A stretch of 64,000 bases of DNA. Source: Candidatus Pantoea gossypiicola. GTDB taxonomy: Bacteria; Pseudomonadota; Gammaproteobacteria; Enterobacterales; Enterobacteriaceae. The stretch lies in contig NZ_VWVM01000009.1 of the NCBI RefSeq assembly GCF_008632075.1, positions 62,001 to 126,000 of the forward strand, read 5' to 3'. Position 1 is the stretch's first letter. Each line of letters starts with the position of its first letter. A program made the position numbers and the translations under genes. Under the pieces are notes generated by a model. That model made no database searches and had not been told where the DNA came from. It saw nothing but the letters and a program-made list of their open reading frames with translations. Of the stretch, positions 53,292 to 63,447 are shown in pieces.

Positions 53292-56179
53292 TGGGTCTCA
53301 CTCTTTACCGGCAGCGACTGCTGCAATTGCGCCACTTCATTCCAGGTTTTCCAGCCAGGCTGGCGGGCAAATTCAGTTTTGCCATTGCCGGTGCCGGCAA
53401 TCTGCGAGGTCATTGCCATGCCCTTGTGTTCAATCACGGCCTGCCGGAAAAAGTCTGCCAGGCTGGCCGGGGTTAACTGCTGAACCTGCTCGATCACTTT
53501 TTGCCGGGTATTAAAGTGATCATTCTGCCGATCAAAGTCGCGGCTAAAACGATCTGCTTCCTCAAAGAGCGTCTGAGGACGCTGCTGCAAATCATTGATC
53601 ATCGCCTGCTGGTACTGGGCAAAATCTGCCTTACTCATGCTGCGTAATCGTTTTTCTGCCTGTGGATAGAAGGCCTTATAACGCTGCAACAGCCAGTCCG
53701 GTTGCTTGCTGTTACTTTGCAGCAGGAAGCCGACACCCCATTGGCGGCCCACTGGCATCTGGAAGGCAAAGACCGCATAGCCGAGCTGCTCTTTAGTACG
53801 CAGCTGATTGTAAAACCACGGCTGAACGATCTGGCTCAACATTGAGCTGTGCGCCATGCTCTGATATTCACCATATCCCAGTGGAACATAGAGGGCGGCA
53901 AGAGCGGAGTCGGTGCTGCTGCCCTTCTGCTGCAGGTTGGCTTTCAGCGGTTTTTTAATGGTCACATACTGGCTGTGCCAGTCGCGGGTGGCATTACTCT
54001 GCATCTGCTGCTTAAGCTCATGTCCCAGTTGCTTCACGCTGTCAGCACTGAGGTTACCCACTACCAGCATCTCTGGCGTCGCATCGCGGAACAGCGTATC
54101 GCGGTAGGTCGTCACATCCTTGAGTGAGATTGTGCTGACCAGCCTGCGGCGCGTCTCGCGCTGGGTATAAGGCAGCTGCGACAGCAGTTGCATCGGCTGA
54201 ATCGCCTGCTCAAACGCCTTGCCTTTTTCTGCCGCGTCCAGCCGCTCCAGATACCAGGATTTAGCCTGCTCAAGCTGCTGTTCTGTCGGCTGGAAAGTGG
54301 CATAACCCTCCACCAGTTTCTTCAGTAGCGTCGGCAGACGTTGCGTGAAGCCGTTGGCACTGAACACCAGCCCTTCATCTTCGCCGGTTGTGAAGCTGAT
54401 GCCGCCCACCGAAGCCTGCGAGTTAAGTTCGTCCAGTGCCAGGCTGGAGAGGTAATCATTCAGGCCAAACAGCACCTGCTGACGGGCGTCGCGGATGGCG
54501 TTTTTATTGCGTAACGCCAGGGTGATCGCCGCTTTAGGCTCGCTGGCGTAATAACGGCTGGGCATCCAGTAAATGCGCATACCGTCATTGTTGTCCAGCT
54601 TCACCGGATGCTGATACGTTTTTCCGTCCGACGGCAACAGGGTGAAGTCGTCCGGGATATAGGGGTTCAGCACGGGCATCGCCAGCGTGATCTGGCTGGC
54701 GCGCTGTTGCCAGTCGGCAAAGGTTTGTGGCGTGATCTTCTCAACCTGATAAGGCGCATCCACAAAATAGGCGGTTTTGTTGTGTGGCTCCTGCGGGCTG
54801 ATATACCAGATGCGTGCATGCTGCGGGGTCATCTCGTTCAGCCGGGCTTTAATCGCGGCAGCATCGTACTGATCCGCCAGATAAGGCGCATCCAGCGTGT
54901 GTTCAACCGGCACACGCAGCATAGTATCAACCAGCCATTCAATGTAATCCATATCGCGGGTGATAGAGGGATAGCGGAAATCGAGCGCCAGCACGTGTGA
55001 AACTTCATCGAAATAGCGCTTATCATCGGCCTGCTGACGCAGCAGATTGATGTAGCTGAATATAGCCGCTACCACTTCGTCACGCTGTGCCAGCCCCTTA
55101 TCCGTGAGTGACGCGGTAATCGCAAATACGCCACTATTACGCTCGGTCATCGGGTCAGCGCCCGCATTGACCCCATCGGCCAGCCCCTGCTTTTGCAGCC
55201 AGTCAGTCAGCGTATTTTTGCTGCGGTTGCTGATTAAATAGCTAATCAGCGTGTCGGTTTTACTGCGGAAGCGATCGCTGTTATTGGCAATGCGGAATTC
55301 AATTTTGAGCTGCTTGCGCGGCTGGGCCGGAACGTAATGAATGATGATGCCCTGCTGCGCTTCCGTCACCACCGGCACCGTAATCTCCGGCACGCTGGCG
55401 TCATGATTTTGCACCCGGCCAAAGGTTCTGGCCGCAATTGATGCCATCTCCGGCAGCGGTTTGTTGCTGTAGATCACCGCCTTCATCAGGTTCGCAGAGT
55501 AATGGGTGTGATAAAAATCCAGCAGCGCCTGGTGTAGTTTGCTGCCGGGCTTATCTTTCAATGTTTCAAGATTGCCGCCCGAGAAACGTGACGCCGGATG
55601 CGCCGGATTAAGCGTTTCAGCGCCCACCTGGGCCATACGCAGGCCATCGCGCGAGCGCGCCATGGTCAGCTCGGCGTTCACGGCGTGGCGTTCGCGATCG
55701 GCGTTAACCGGATCCAGCAGTGGCTCAGCCACCGCATCCGCGAGTCGATCAACCGCCGGTTCCAGCGAATCGTTTTCTACTTCCAGATAAAAGGCGGTGC
55801 GGTAAGAGGCCGTGCTGGCGTTGTGGCTGCCGCCATGCTTTTTCAGGAACTCGGCCAGGTTATCCGGCTGCGGGTAGTGCTTTGAGCCCATCAGCACCAT
55901 ATGCTCGAGGTAGTGTGCCAGTCCCGCCTGCTGATTGGGATCGTCCAGCGATCCTATCGGCAGCGTCAGTGCTGCCAGCGATTTCGGTGCGACAGGATCG
56001 GAAACCAGTAACACCGTCATCCCGTTATCAAGTCGGATTGCCTGATAGTGGCGAGGATCCTGTTCACTTTTGCGAATGGTGTCGTTAACTGGCTGCCAGC
56101 CTGATGATGCCTGCGCCTGTGCTGTCCAGGCCACCAGGCTTAACAATAGCGCCGCTATCCAGCGTGCGTGTACCCGCAT
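53288..56179 (-). CDS. ptrA: Protease III (pitrilysin)
   Basis: Periplasmic zinc metalloprotease of the insulinase family degrading small peptides. The 963-residue product (E. coli 962) has a signal peptide ending TAQA (about 20-23) and the inverted zinc motif HYLEH (His89, Glu92, His93), with the downstream glutamate in ERHAVNAE. The start at 56177-56179 (MRVHARWIAALLL) is taken because the frame is open another 21 codons without signal features. Its position between recC and recB, with a 4-nt overlap to recB, is the unusual but conserved enterobacterial arrangement. Confidence 0.97.
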   Translation of the reverse strand: MRVHARWIAALLLSLVAWTAQAQASSGWQPVNDTIRKSEQDPRHYQAIRLDNGMTVLLVSDPVAPKSLAALTLPIGSLDDPNQQAGLAHYLEHMVLMGSKHYPQPDNLAEFLKKHGGSHNASTASYRTAFYLEVENDSLEPAVDRLADAVAEPLLDPVNADRERHAVNAELTMARSRDGLRMAQVGAETLNPAHPASRFSGGNLETLKDKPGSKLHQALLDFYHTHYSANLMKAVIYSNKPLPEMASIAARTFGRVQNHDASVPEITVPVVTEAQQGIIIHYVPAQPRKQLKIEFRIANNSDRFRSKTDTLISYLISNRSKNTLTDWLQKQGLADGVNAGADPMTERNSGVFAITASLTDKGLAQRDEVVAAIFSYINLLRQQADDKRYFDEVSHVLALDFRYPSITRDMDYIEWLVDTMLRVPVEHTLDAPYLADQYDAAAIKARLNEMTPQHARIWYISPQEPHNKTAYFVDAPYQVEKITPQTFADWQQRASQITLAMPVLNPYIPDDFTLLPSDGKTYQHPVKLDNNDGMRIYWMPSRYYASEPKAAITLALRNKNAIRDARQQVLFGLNDYLSSLALDELNSQASVGGISFTTGEDEGLVFSANGFTQRLPTLLKKLVEGYATFQPTEQQLEQAKSWYLERLDAAEKGKAFEQAIQPMQLLSQLPYTQRETRRRLVSTISLKDVTTYRDTLFRDATPEMLVVGNLSADSVKQLGHELKQQMQSNATRDWHSQYVTIKKPLKANLQQKGSSTDSALAALYVPLGYGEYQSMAHSSMLSQIVQPWFYNQLRTKEQLGYAVFAFQMPVGRQWGVGFLLQSNSKQPDWLLQRYKAFYPQAEKRLRSMSKADFAQYQQAMINDLQQRPQTLFEEADRFSRDFDRQNDHFNTRQKVIEQVQQLTPASLADFFRQAVIEHKGMAMTSQIAGTGNGKTEFARQPGWKTWNEVAQLQQSLPVKSETQ

Positions 56180-56287
56180 GTAAACCCCTCTCGTTTCCCG
56201 ATAAGCCGCCAATCTCTGACACGGCGGCTCAAAGCAGAGCAAAATTTCTGTGTAATAAGCCAGTTAGCAAAAGTGCCTTCTGACCTG

Positions 56288-59200
56288 CTATTCATCATCC
56301 TGATGTGCAGCCAGCACCGGTAAATACCAGTGCTGTGCCGCCTCAGTTATCTGCTGCAATTGTGGCTCATCCAGCACACGGCAAAGACGCTGCAGATAGG
56401 GATCGCCGCCCTCGCCCTCAACCTGATAATTACCCTGCCAGGCGGTCAGCAGTCGATTACGCGCTTTGAGCTGCGTCGCTTCATCGGTCAGCAACTGCTG
56501 GCTTTTTTTGTCATAGCTGGCGGTCAGCCACGCGCCGCCACTCTTGTTAAGCAACATCAGCGGCTGGCGCATACCCGCGAGATAGCCTGCGACATATTCA
56601 TTCAGCGCAGCGATCGCCTCAGCCTGCGGCACGGCGAGGAAACACCAGCGGCTCTGCTGCCGGCCAAACATCCGGCTGCTGCCGGTGCCGCCCAGTGCGC
56701 AGTAGACCAGATGCTCCAGCCAGAGTAACAGTCCGTCGTTCATGTTGAGCACGCCAGGCCGCCAGCGCAGTAATCCGTCACTCTGCACCTGCGTCAGCCA
56801 GCCGGTTAAGCTGACCTGCTCCAGCTGCAGGTTTACTTCCCAGCTCTCGCCATCACTGCGCTGAGTGACCACTTCAGCAGCCACTTCCTGCATCTCATCA
56901 CGCTGCGCCTGCCAGAACAGCTCACCGAACGCGCCATAAGGCAGATTACCGGCCGCACGATGGTGCGCATAAAGCCGCTGGGTGTCCTCGCCTTCGACCA
57001 GGGCATTCAGCAGCTGCGCATTGATTTGGTAACGCTCCAGGTTGTCGAGGGCAAATGGCTCGCTGTCGGGCAGTTCGTTCTCCTCCAGCCAGAAACTTAC
57101 ACCGAGCCGCTGGTGAAACCAGGCGCGGACCGGATGTCGCCAGAAACGCAGAAACGCCTCCAGCGTCAGCGCATCAATTAACGGCGCTTCCAGCGGCTGA
57201 ACAAAATCAGGTTGCGGCTGCCCGGTTCCCTGCGCGGCAGGCAGCCACTCACGGGCGAAGCTCTGGAGTCTGGCAGCTGGCTGGAAGTTTTCTGCAGCAA
57301 ATGGCATCCGGCTGTGCAGGTGCTGCAGGTGCATCCGCACCCGCGCAGCACTCTCATCAAGCTCAAGATGACCGTCACCCTCCAGATAAAAACTCTGACC
57401 AATGTAATCCAGCAGTTCTGTGACCAGCACCGAAGGGTAGCGTTCCGTATTATCCTGAATCGCGCGTCCGATATAACTGATGTAGAGCTGCTGCTGTGCC
57501 GAAATCATCGCCTCCAGAAAGAGGTAGCGATCATCATCGCGGCGGCTGCGATCGCCTTTGCGGGATTGCTGCTGCATCAGGTCAAAACCTAATGGTGCCA
57601 GGGTACGGGGATAGACGCCGTCATTCATGCCAAGCAGACAGACCAGTTTAAAAGGAATTGAGCGCATCGGCATCAGGGTGCAGAAGTTAATCTGTCCAGC
57701 CAGAAAACGCTGGCTGATGCGCTGCTGATCAAGCCGGCTACGCAAATCATCACGCAACAGCGCCACCGGAATCGCCTCTTCAAAGCGCGCATCCATGCCA
57801 TATTCGATCAATTGCTGCCACTGCTCTTGCACCAGCAGCAGGGCAGCCTCGGTTTCTGCATCAGGGCTGAAAAAGGCGTTCAGCAATTCCCGGCACAGTG
57901 GCAGCCAGGCGACCAGCGGACGGGGTTCGGCCAGCAGTTGCCGCCAGTGATTAAGCCGGGAAAGCAGCTCTGCCAGATGTCCCGCCAGTTCCCCCACCAG
58001 ACCACTCGACTCGTCATAAGGCAGAATCCCTTCCCAGTCACCGTTGTGGCTCTCCATCGCATAGCCCAGCAGCATGCGCTGCAGGCCAAAGCGCCAGGTG
58101 TGCTGGCCGGTAATCGGAAGTGACAGCGCTTCCACGCTGGCATCATCCAGCCCCCAGCGCACACCCGATTCGCTGACCCAGCGCCGGAGTAAGCGCAGGC
58201 CGCTTTCATCAATAGAGAAATGAGCAGCCAGCGCCGGGACATCCAGCAGCGCCAGCACATCCTCTGAGACAAAACGGCTGTCCGGCAGTGCCAGCAGATT
58301 CAGAAAGGCCACAATGGCCGGATGCGCCTGACTGGCCCGCCGGTCTGAAATCGCAAACGGCAGGTAGCGATCGGCGGGTGCGTTGGCGAACACCGCCTGA
58401 ATAAACGGCGCGTAAGCGTCGATGTCTGCCACCATGACGATAATGTCACGTGCTTTCAGCGTCGGATCGGTCTCCATCATCGCCAGCAGATGATCCTGCA
58501 ATACTTCGACTTCACGCTGGGCGCTGTGGCAGACCTGTACCGCAATAGAGCGATCGTTCGGATCCAGGCGGCGCTTCTGATCGCTGTGCGCCAGTTCCGC
58601 CGCATTCAGTCCGATGATGGCGTTATCCTGCAGGTTGAGAAGATCGTGCTGCATGCAGTGCAGCAGGTTATCCGGCTCTACATCCACAAACGCATCAATA
58701 TCGTCGTTTGACTCCATCTGACTGAGCAGAAACAGGTTATCGCGTCCCAGCGTGCCCCATGAGGCAAGCAGCGGGTTAGTGAGCTGCTGTTCGCCAGCGT
58801 CGTTAAACAGCGCGGGTGCCTGCTCTGCATCCCGGAAAAGCCCGCGTGATTCATCGGCACCATGACGTCGGCGCTGACGGCTCTGCAGTTTCGCCAGAAA
58901 CGCATAGTCCTGAATGTCGCCCCAGTAGTCGCGGCAGGGATTGGTGAACAGCAGATGGATGTCGATGTGACGTCCCAGCGCCTGCAACGCCTGCAGATAG
59001 ACTGGCGGCAGTGCAGAGATACCACAGATGAAGACCCGTTTCGGTAGATTTTCCGGCGTGGTTTTCGCCTGCTCCAGCGTCTGAATAAATCGCGAATAGA
59101 GGTTGGCACGGTGCCATTCGGGCTGGCGCAACGCCTGGGTATAACTTACCAGATCGCGCCACAGTGCGGCCTGCCAGCGCTGCGCTTCACCCAGTCCGTC

Positions 59201-59665
59201 AATGGTTTCGCCACGCTCCCAGCTGTTGAGCCAGTCGGCACGATAAACCAGATACTGGTCGAACAGATCGGCCACGCGTGAACTGAGCTGATAAAGTTTA
59301 CGCTTGTCACCGTCGTCATGGAGATAGTGGCGTAAAGAGACAAACTCGTCATGTTCGAGCATCACTGGCAGCCGGTGCATCAGCTTCCAGCCCATGCTGG
59401 CCTTGCTGAAAGCACTCTCTACCGGGATATCGGGCAGAACGCGGACGAACATCTCCCAGATAAAACTGGCGGGCAGCGGGAATTCAATATTGGCCGCAAT
59501 GCCAAAGGTTTGCGCCAGCTCCATCTGCAGCCATTGCGCCATTCCCGGGCTCTGCACCAGCACCATTTCTGAGGCGAAAGGATCATCAAGAGGATCATGT
59601 TTAATCACCGCCGCCGCCAGAATCTTCAGCACATCAAGCTGATTTGAGTGATAAACGTGAAACAT
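56288..59665 (-). CDS. recC: Exonuclease V subunit RecC
   Basis: Non-catalytic helicase-fold subunit that splits the DNA strands and recognises Chi. The 1125-residue product (E. coli 1122) starts MFHVYHSNQLDVLKILAA, and has LVQSPGMAQWLQMELA and CLLGMNDGVYPR. Helicase motifs are degenerate, as usual in RecC. AGGAGTTTTC precedes the ATG. The gap of 108 bp to ptrA contains no clear terminator. Confidence 0.97.
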   Translation of the reverse strand: MFHVYHSNQLDVLKILAAAVIKHDPLDDPFASEMVLVQSPGMAQWLQMELAQTFGIAANIEFPLPASFIWEMFVRVLPDIPVESAFSKASMGWKLMHRLPVMLEHDEFVSLRHYLHDDGDKRKLYQLSSRVADLFDQYLVYRADWLNSWERGETIDGLGEAQRWQAALWRDLVSYTQALRQPEWHRANLYSRFIQTLEQAKTTPENLPKRVFICGISALPPVYLQALQALGRHIDIHLLFTNPCRDYWGDIQDYAFLAKLQSRQRRRHGADESRGLFRDAEQAPALFNDAGEQQLTNPLLASWGTLGRDNLFLLSQMESNDDIDAFVDVEPDNLLHCMQHDLLNLQDNAIIGLNAAELAHSDQKRRLDPNDRSIAVQVCHSAQREVEVLQDHLLAMMETDPTLKARDIIVMVADIDAYAPFIQAVFANAPADRYLPFAISDRRASQAHPAIVAFLNLLALPDSRFVSEDVLALLDVPALAAHFSIDESGLRLLRRWVSESGVRWGLDDASVEALSLPITGQHTWRFGLQRMLLGYAMESHNGDWEGILPYDESSGLVGELAGHLAELLSRLNHWRQLLAEPRPLVAWLPLCRELLNAFFSPDAETEAALLLVQEQWQQLIEYGMDARFEEAIPVALLRDDLRSRLDQQRISQRFLAGQINFCTLMPMRSIPFKLVCLLGMNDGVYPRTLAPLGFDLMQQQSRKGDRSRRDDDRYLFLEAMISAQQQLYISYIGRAIQDNTERYPSVLVTELLDYIGQSFYLEGDGHLELDESAARVRMHLQHLHSRMPFAAENFQPAARLQSFAREWLPAAQGTGQPQPDFVQPLEAPLIDALTLEAFLRFWRHPVRAWFHQRLGVSFWLEENELPDSEPFALDNLERYQINAQLLNALVEGEDTQRLYAHHRAAGNLPYGAFGELFWQAQRDEMQEVAAEVVTQRSDGESWEVNLQLEQVSLTGWLTQVQSDGLLRWRPGVLNMNDGLLLWLEHLVYCALGGTGSSRMFGRQQSRWCFLAVPQAEAIAALNEYVAGYLAGMRQPLMLLNKSGGAWLTASYDKKSQQLLTDEATQLKARNRLLTAWQGNYQVEGEGGDPYLQRLCRVLDEPQLQQITEAAQHWYLPVLAAHQDDE

Positions 59666-59766
59666 GAAAACTCCTGTGATAACTCAGAACGTGACTGCGG
59701 TATTGCGGCACTGTCACTTTACCGCGTATCGCGGTTGAAACCCATCAAAAGGGCGACCCGTGACCT

Positions 59767-60093
59767 TTAACATCGCAGCCGGGTCAGAGTCGCGCTGCGC
59801 TGATAAGGCCCTGTCACATCCGCCCGCTCCAGGGTACAGCCTGAAGGGCCGCTCTGCTGTTGCAGCGTCGATTTCCACCCGGCAACGTCATGCCCTGCCA
59901 GGCGCTGCTCAGCCACCCGCCATGCCTCGCGCTGATACCACTGCTGACTGAATCCCAGCGCCAGTGCGCGATGATAGTTCAGCAGCGTGCTGCTGCTTAA
60001 TGCCATTAACAGCAGAGCAAACAACACTTCCGGCAGACTGAATCCGGCACATTTACTGGCAGGTTGCCGGTGGCGTGAGCGGACAGTAATCAA
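59767..60093 (-). CDS. ppdC: Prepilin peptidase-dependent protein C-like pseudopilin
   Basis: Small type IV pilin-like protein with prepilin cleavage motif G|FSLPEV followed by a hydrophobic helix (LFALLLMALSS) and a short C-terminal domain. No ATG exists in frame before the pilin motif within a sensible distance. The TTG at 60091-60093 gives 108 residues (E. coli PpdC 107) but an atypically long, basic leader (LITVRSRHRQPASKCAG), so the start is tentative. It overlaps ygdB by about 40 nt in another frame. Confidence 0.75.
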   Translation of the reverse strand: MITVRSRHRQPASKCAGFSLPEVLFALLLMALSSSTLLNYHRALALGFSQQWYQREAWRVAEQRLAGHDVAGWKSTLQQQSGPSGCTLERADVTGPYQRSATLTRLRC

Positions 60094-60457
60094 TCCAGCC
60101 GTGCGGCAGCGCACTAATCTGATTGCCCCGTAAACGCACCCAATGCCATACCGCCATGCCGCTGCCGCTGGCCTCACCTTTAAGCAGACCGTCATCCTTT
60201 TCACCTCGCTGTAAACAGCTGCGCCAGCCCTGGCGATCATCCCGCTGACACAGGGCTGCCTCCGTCGCTGGCCAGCTCAGGGAAAGACCCCATTGCAGCG
60301 CCGACTGCGCCCGCCAGAAATCCTGAATAAACTGCTGCTCATCCGCCAGCAGTCGCATTCCCTGTTCAGACATCTTTCGGCTGGCATGCAGCGTAAAACT
60401 GCCGATCACCATAATCATCAACACCATGCCCAGCGCACTGCTGCCTCGCTGCTTCAC
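60053..60457 (-). CDS. ygdB: DUF2509 protein YgdB
   Basis: The 134-residue product has an N-terminal hydrophobic segment (SALGMVLMIMVIGSFTLH) and resembles E. coli YgdB (135), a pseudopilin-operon protein with PilX-like character. The start overlaps the ppdB stop as ATGA (60454-60457). It lies between ppdB and ppdC, presumably as a minor component of the same export or pilus assembly. Confidence 0.88.
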   Translation of the reverse strand: MKQRGSSALGMVLMIMVIGSFTLHASRKMSEQGMRLLADEQQFIQDFWRAQSALQWGLSLSWPATEAALCQRDDRQGWRSCLQRGEKDDGLLKGEASGSGMAVWHWVRLRGNQISALPHGWIDYCPLTPPATCQ

Positions 60458-60987
60458 AGGTTTGCGCCCTCCACCCAGCTCTCCACGGTTTCAAGCCAGC
60501 GCCCGGCCCGCCCCTGCAGCACTATCCTGATCTGACCGCCCTGCTGGCTGATGCCGAACTGCTCCACTGTCATGAATGCGGGATCGGAGAGCCGTTCCCA
60601 GCCCGCTGACTGACACTGGTCAACACCGCGTTGCATCTCAAGCTGCTGCTGGCGCAGGCGAAAGCCGTAGTAGTCACTCTCTGCATGACCAACCGGTTCC
60701 CATTTACCATTGCTGTTCTCATCCCAGCGCAGCAGCAGGCAGTTCTCGCTGATTTTCAGTGCACCACTGCCACACTCACCGTGACAATAACCGGCACGTC
60801 GCACCACCTTTTCCAGCGTGGCCATCATCTGCTGCAACTCCTGACGCAGCTGCGCCTGTTGCAGTACGCCCGCATTCTCCGCCAGCAGCAGCGGCAGAAA
60901 ACGTCCGGTACTTAGCATCACGACTGCGCTGATTGCCATGGCGATTAGCATCTCCAGCAGGCTGAATCCGTCGATTTTCAACGGCAC
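60454..60987 (-). CDS. ppdB: Prepilin peptidase-dependent protein B
   Basis: 177-residue pseudopilin with motif DG|FSLLEMLIAMAISAVVML and a PilW-like C-terminal domain with paired cysteines (GYCHGEC). E. coli PpdB is 187 residues. The start overlaps the ppdA end by 10 nt. Confidence 0.92.
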   Translation of the reverse strand: MPLKIDGFSLLEMLIAMAISAVVMLSTGRFLPLLLAENAGVLQQAQLRQELQQMMATLEKVVRRAGYCHGECGSGALKISENCLLLRWDENSNGKWEPVGHAESDYYGFRLRQQQLEMQRGVDQCQSAGWERLSDPAFMTVEQFGISQQGGQIRIVLQGRAGRWLETVESWVEGANL

Positions 60988-61448
60988 GTCTCCTCATCCG
61001 TTATGCAGAGGCGAATTCGTGCTCTGGCTGAGATAATCAGCCGCATGCGTCCGGCGCTGTTCCCCAGCTCAATACTGCCCGCTTTGGCAACATTGCGGCG
61101 GCCATAGAAACCCGGCTCGCCCCGAATGTCATAGAGTGCAACGCCCGCGTGCGGCACGATGAAATGCAGCCGTTTCCCGTGAACACACCCCGCTACGGGG
61201 CGGCTGCCGGCACCGATGCACCAGGGATTGCCAGGCTGTGACCATAACACCAGGTCGCTATTTTGCCGGTTAGCCTGGGCACGCAGTCGTAGCAGGAATC
61301 CCTGCAATTGCTGAGCGCTGTCGCGTAGTTGCTGCCGCTGTTGCCAGCGCTGCCAGCCGTGCAACGCGGTAAGACTGAGCAGGCCGGTAATCACCATCAC
61401 CAGCAGCAGCTCCGGCAGAGTAAAACCGCGTAAGTTTGCTGTTTTCAT
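60978..61448 (-). CDS. ppdA: Prepilin peptidase-dependent protein A
   Basis: 156-residue pseudopilin of the GspH/FimT type with short leader MKTANLRG|FTLPELLLVMVI and a globular part with PWCIGAG and GCVHGKRL cysteines. Equal in length to E. coli PpdA. First gene of ppdA-ppdB-ygdB-ppdC, after the thyA terminator. Motifs are right for PpdD-type prepilin peptidase processing. Confidence 0.93.
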   Translation of the reverse strand: MKTANLRGFTLPELLLVMVITGLLSLTALHGWQRWQQRQQLRDSAQQLQGFLLRLRAQANRQNSDLVLWSQPGNPWCIGAGSRPVAGCVHGKRLHFIVPHAGVALYDIRGEPGFYGRRNVAKAGSIELGNSAGRMRLIISARARIRLCITDEETCR

Positions 61449-61588
61449 GGCGTCAGAGTGCGGGTGATGAACAGCCGAAACAACAGGCTATGTGACAGGC
61501 TGGAAAGCGTGCCGCAGAGAATCTCCCCCCACACTCAGGCAGTGGCAGAAGCGTGCGAGCGATGTCGCAAATTTACCGGTATGCAGGC

Positions 61589-61618
61589 AAAAAAAAGCCC
61601 CGGCGACGTTGCCAGGGC
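61589..61618 (-). terminator. thyA intrinsic terminator
   Basis: GCCCTGGC and GCCGGGGC (plus coordinates 61611-61618 and 61597-61604) form an 8-bp stem with one T-G pair and 6-nt loop, followed on the minus strand by eight U (61589-61596). It lies 18 bp after thyA. Confidence 0.9.
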
Positions 61619-61636
61619 GTTATCTTTTATCGCGAA

Positions 61637-62431
61637 TCAGATAGCGACAGGCGCTTTGATCGCGGGATGCGGATCGTAGCCTTCAATCTCGAAATCGTCG
61701 AACTGATAGTCAAACAGTGACGCCGGTTTGCGTTTGATCTTAAGCTTTGGCAACGGACGCGGCTCGCGAGTCAGCTGCAGGCGTGCCTGCTCCAGATGGT
61801 TGCTGTAGAGGTGTGTATCACCGCCAGTCCAGACGAAGTCACCTACCTGCAGATCGCACTGCTGCGCCACCATATGCACCAACAGCGCATAGCTGGCGAT
61901 GTTAAACGGCAGACCCAGGAAGATGTCGCACGAGCGCTGATAAAGCTGGCAGGAGAGCTTGCCATCCGCCACATAGAACTGGAAGAAGGCATGGCAGGGA
62001 GCCAGCGCCATCTCGCTGAGTTCGCCGACGTTCCAGGCAGAAACGATAATCCGACGTGAGTCAGGATCGCGCTTCAGCTGCTCGATCACCTGGCTTAACT
62101 GGTCAATTTCCTGACCGCTGGCCGTTCCCCAGCTGCGCCACTGTTTGCCATACACCGGGCCAAGATCGCCATTCTCATCGGCCCACTCGTCCCAGATGGA
62201 GACGTTGTTTTCCTTGAGATAACCGATGTTAGTGTCACCTTTCAGGAACCACAGCAGCTCATGAATAATGGAGCGGATATGGCATTTCTTGGTGGTGACC
62301 AGCGGAAAACCATCCTGCAGATTGAAACGCATCTGGTGACCAAAAATTGAAAGCGTACCGGTGCCGGTACGGTCAGCTTTTGGTGTGCCTTCGTGCAGCA
62401 CATGTTGCATTAAATCCAGATACTGTTTCAT
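61637..62431 (-). CDS. thyA: Thymidylate synthase
   Basis: Methylates dUMP to dTMP with methylene-tetrahydrofolate. The 264-residue product has the same length as E. coli ThyA, with [16 protein letters not shown], the catalytic cysteine in [32 protein letters not shown] and the C-terminal IKAPVAI. The start overlaps the lgt stop as ATGA (62428-62431). Confidence 0.99.
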   Translation of the reverse strand: MKQYLDLMQHVLHEGTPKADRTGTGTLSIFGHQMRFNLQDGFPLVTTKKCHIRSIIHELLWFLKGDTNIGYLKENNVSIWDEWADENGDLGPVYGKQWRSWGTASGQEIDQLSQVIEQLKRDPDSRRIIVSAWNVGELSEMALAPCHAFFQFYVADGKLSCQLYQRSCDIFLGLPFNIASYALLVHMVAQQCDLQVGDFVWTGGDTHLYSNHLEQARLQLTREPRPLPKLKIKRKPASLFDYQFDDFEIEGYDPHPAIKAPVAI

Positions 62432-63312
62432 TTTTCCTCACGAAATTGTGGCTGCGGGCGACGACGATACGCCCAGATCATCATAATAATACCGGCAACA
62501 ATCATCGGCACAGAGAGGATCTGTCCCATACTGATTCCGCCTTCAAACAGGCCAAGCTGGGCATCCGGCTGGCGGAAGAACTCAACGATGATACGGAAGG
62601 CACCGTAGCCAATCAGGAACAGGCCAGAGACGCTGCCCATCGGGCGCGGCTTGCGAATAAACAGGTTCAGAATGATAAACAGCACCACACCTTCCAGCGC
62701 CAGTTCATAGAGCTGCGAAGCATGGCGAGGTAGTACGCCGTAGGTGTTAAGCAGTTCCTGATATTGCGGATTGGTGGCCGCCAGCGCGACATCTTCGCTG
62801 CGGGAGCCCGGGAACAGCATGGCGTAACGGAAGCCCGGATCGACACGTCCCCACAGCTCGCCGTTAATGAAGTTGCCGAGACGACCGGCACCCAGACCAA
62901 ACGGGATCAGCGGCGCAATGAAATCCGAAACCTGGAAGAAGTTACGTTTAGTGCGGCGGGCAAAAATCAGCATCACCACAATCACCCCGATCAGGCCACC
63001 GTGGAACGACATTCCGCCATCCCAGACTTTGAACAGATAGAGAGGATTTTCCAGGAACAGCGGTAAGTTGTAGAACAGGACATAGCCGATACGGCCGCCC
63101 AGGAAGACGCCCAGAAAACCGGCGTACAGCAGGTTCTCAACTTCCTCTTTTTTCCAGCCGCTGCCAGGTTTGTTAGCACGGCGTACCGCCAGCCACATGG
63201 CGAAAACAAAGCCCACCAGATACATCAGACCGTACCAGTGCAGCGAAATCGGTCCGATCGAGAAGATCACCGGATCGAACTGCGGAAATGCAATATAGCC
63301 GTTATTCATCAT
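62428..63312 (-). CDS. lgt: Phosphatidylglycerol-prolipoprotein diacylglyceryl transferase
   Basis: Inner-membrane enzyme adding diacylglycerol to the lipobox cysteine, first step of lipoprotein maturation (for example MltA and YgdI here). The 294-residue product has seven hydrophobic segments, [11 protein letters not shown], the [13 protein letters not shown] histidine region and the signature [16 protein letters not shown]. Two adjacent ATGs are possible starts. It is 135 bp after ptsP and coupled to thyA. Confidence 0.97.
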   Translation of the reverse strand: MMNNGYIAFPQFDPVIFSIGPISLHWYGLMYLVGFVFAMWLAVRRANKPGSGWKKEEVENLLYAGFLGVFLGGRIGYVLFYNLPLFLENPLYLFKVWDGGMSFHGGLIGVIVVMLIFARRTKRNFFQVSDFIAPLIPFGLGAGRLGNFINGELWGRVDPGFRYAMLFPGSRSEDVALAATNPQYQELLNTYGVLPRHASQLYELALEGVVLFIILNLFIRKPRPMGSVSGLFLIGYGAFRIIVEFFRQPDAQLGLFEGGISMGQILSVPMIVAGIIMMIWAYRRRPQPQFREEK

Positions 63313-63447
63313 TCACCGTCTATTTTTCAACCCTGAAAAGGGGCGTTGTCAGGCACATAAATTAAGGCTGCGCATCATAGCACAGCCGGTTTTGTGAATT
63401 GTCTTGCAAATGTAAACGCGGATAACGCGTAAAGCCTGCTTCAGCGT

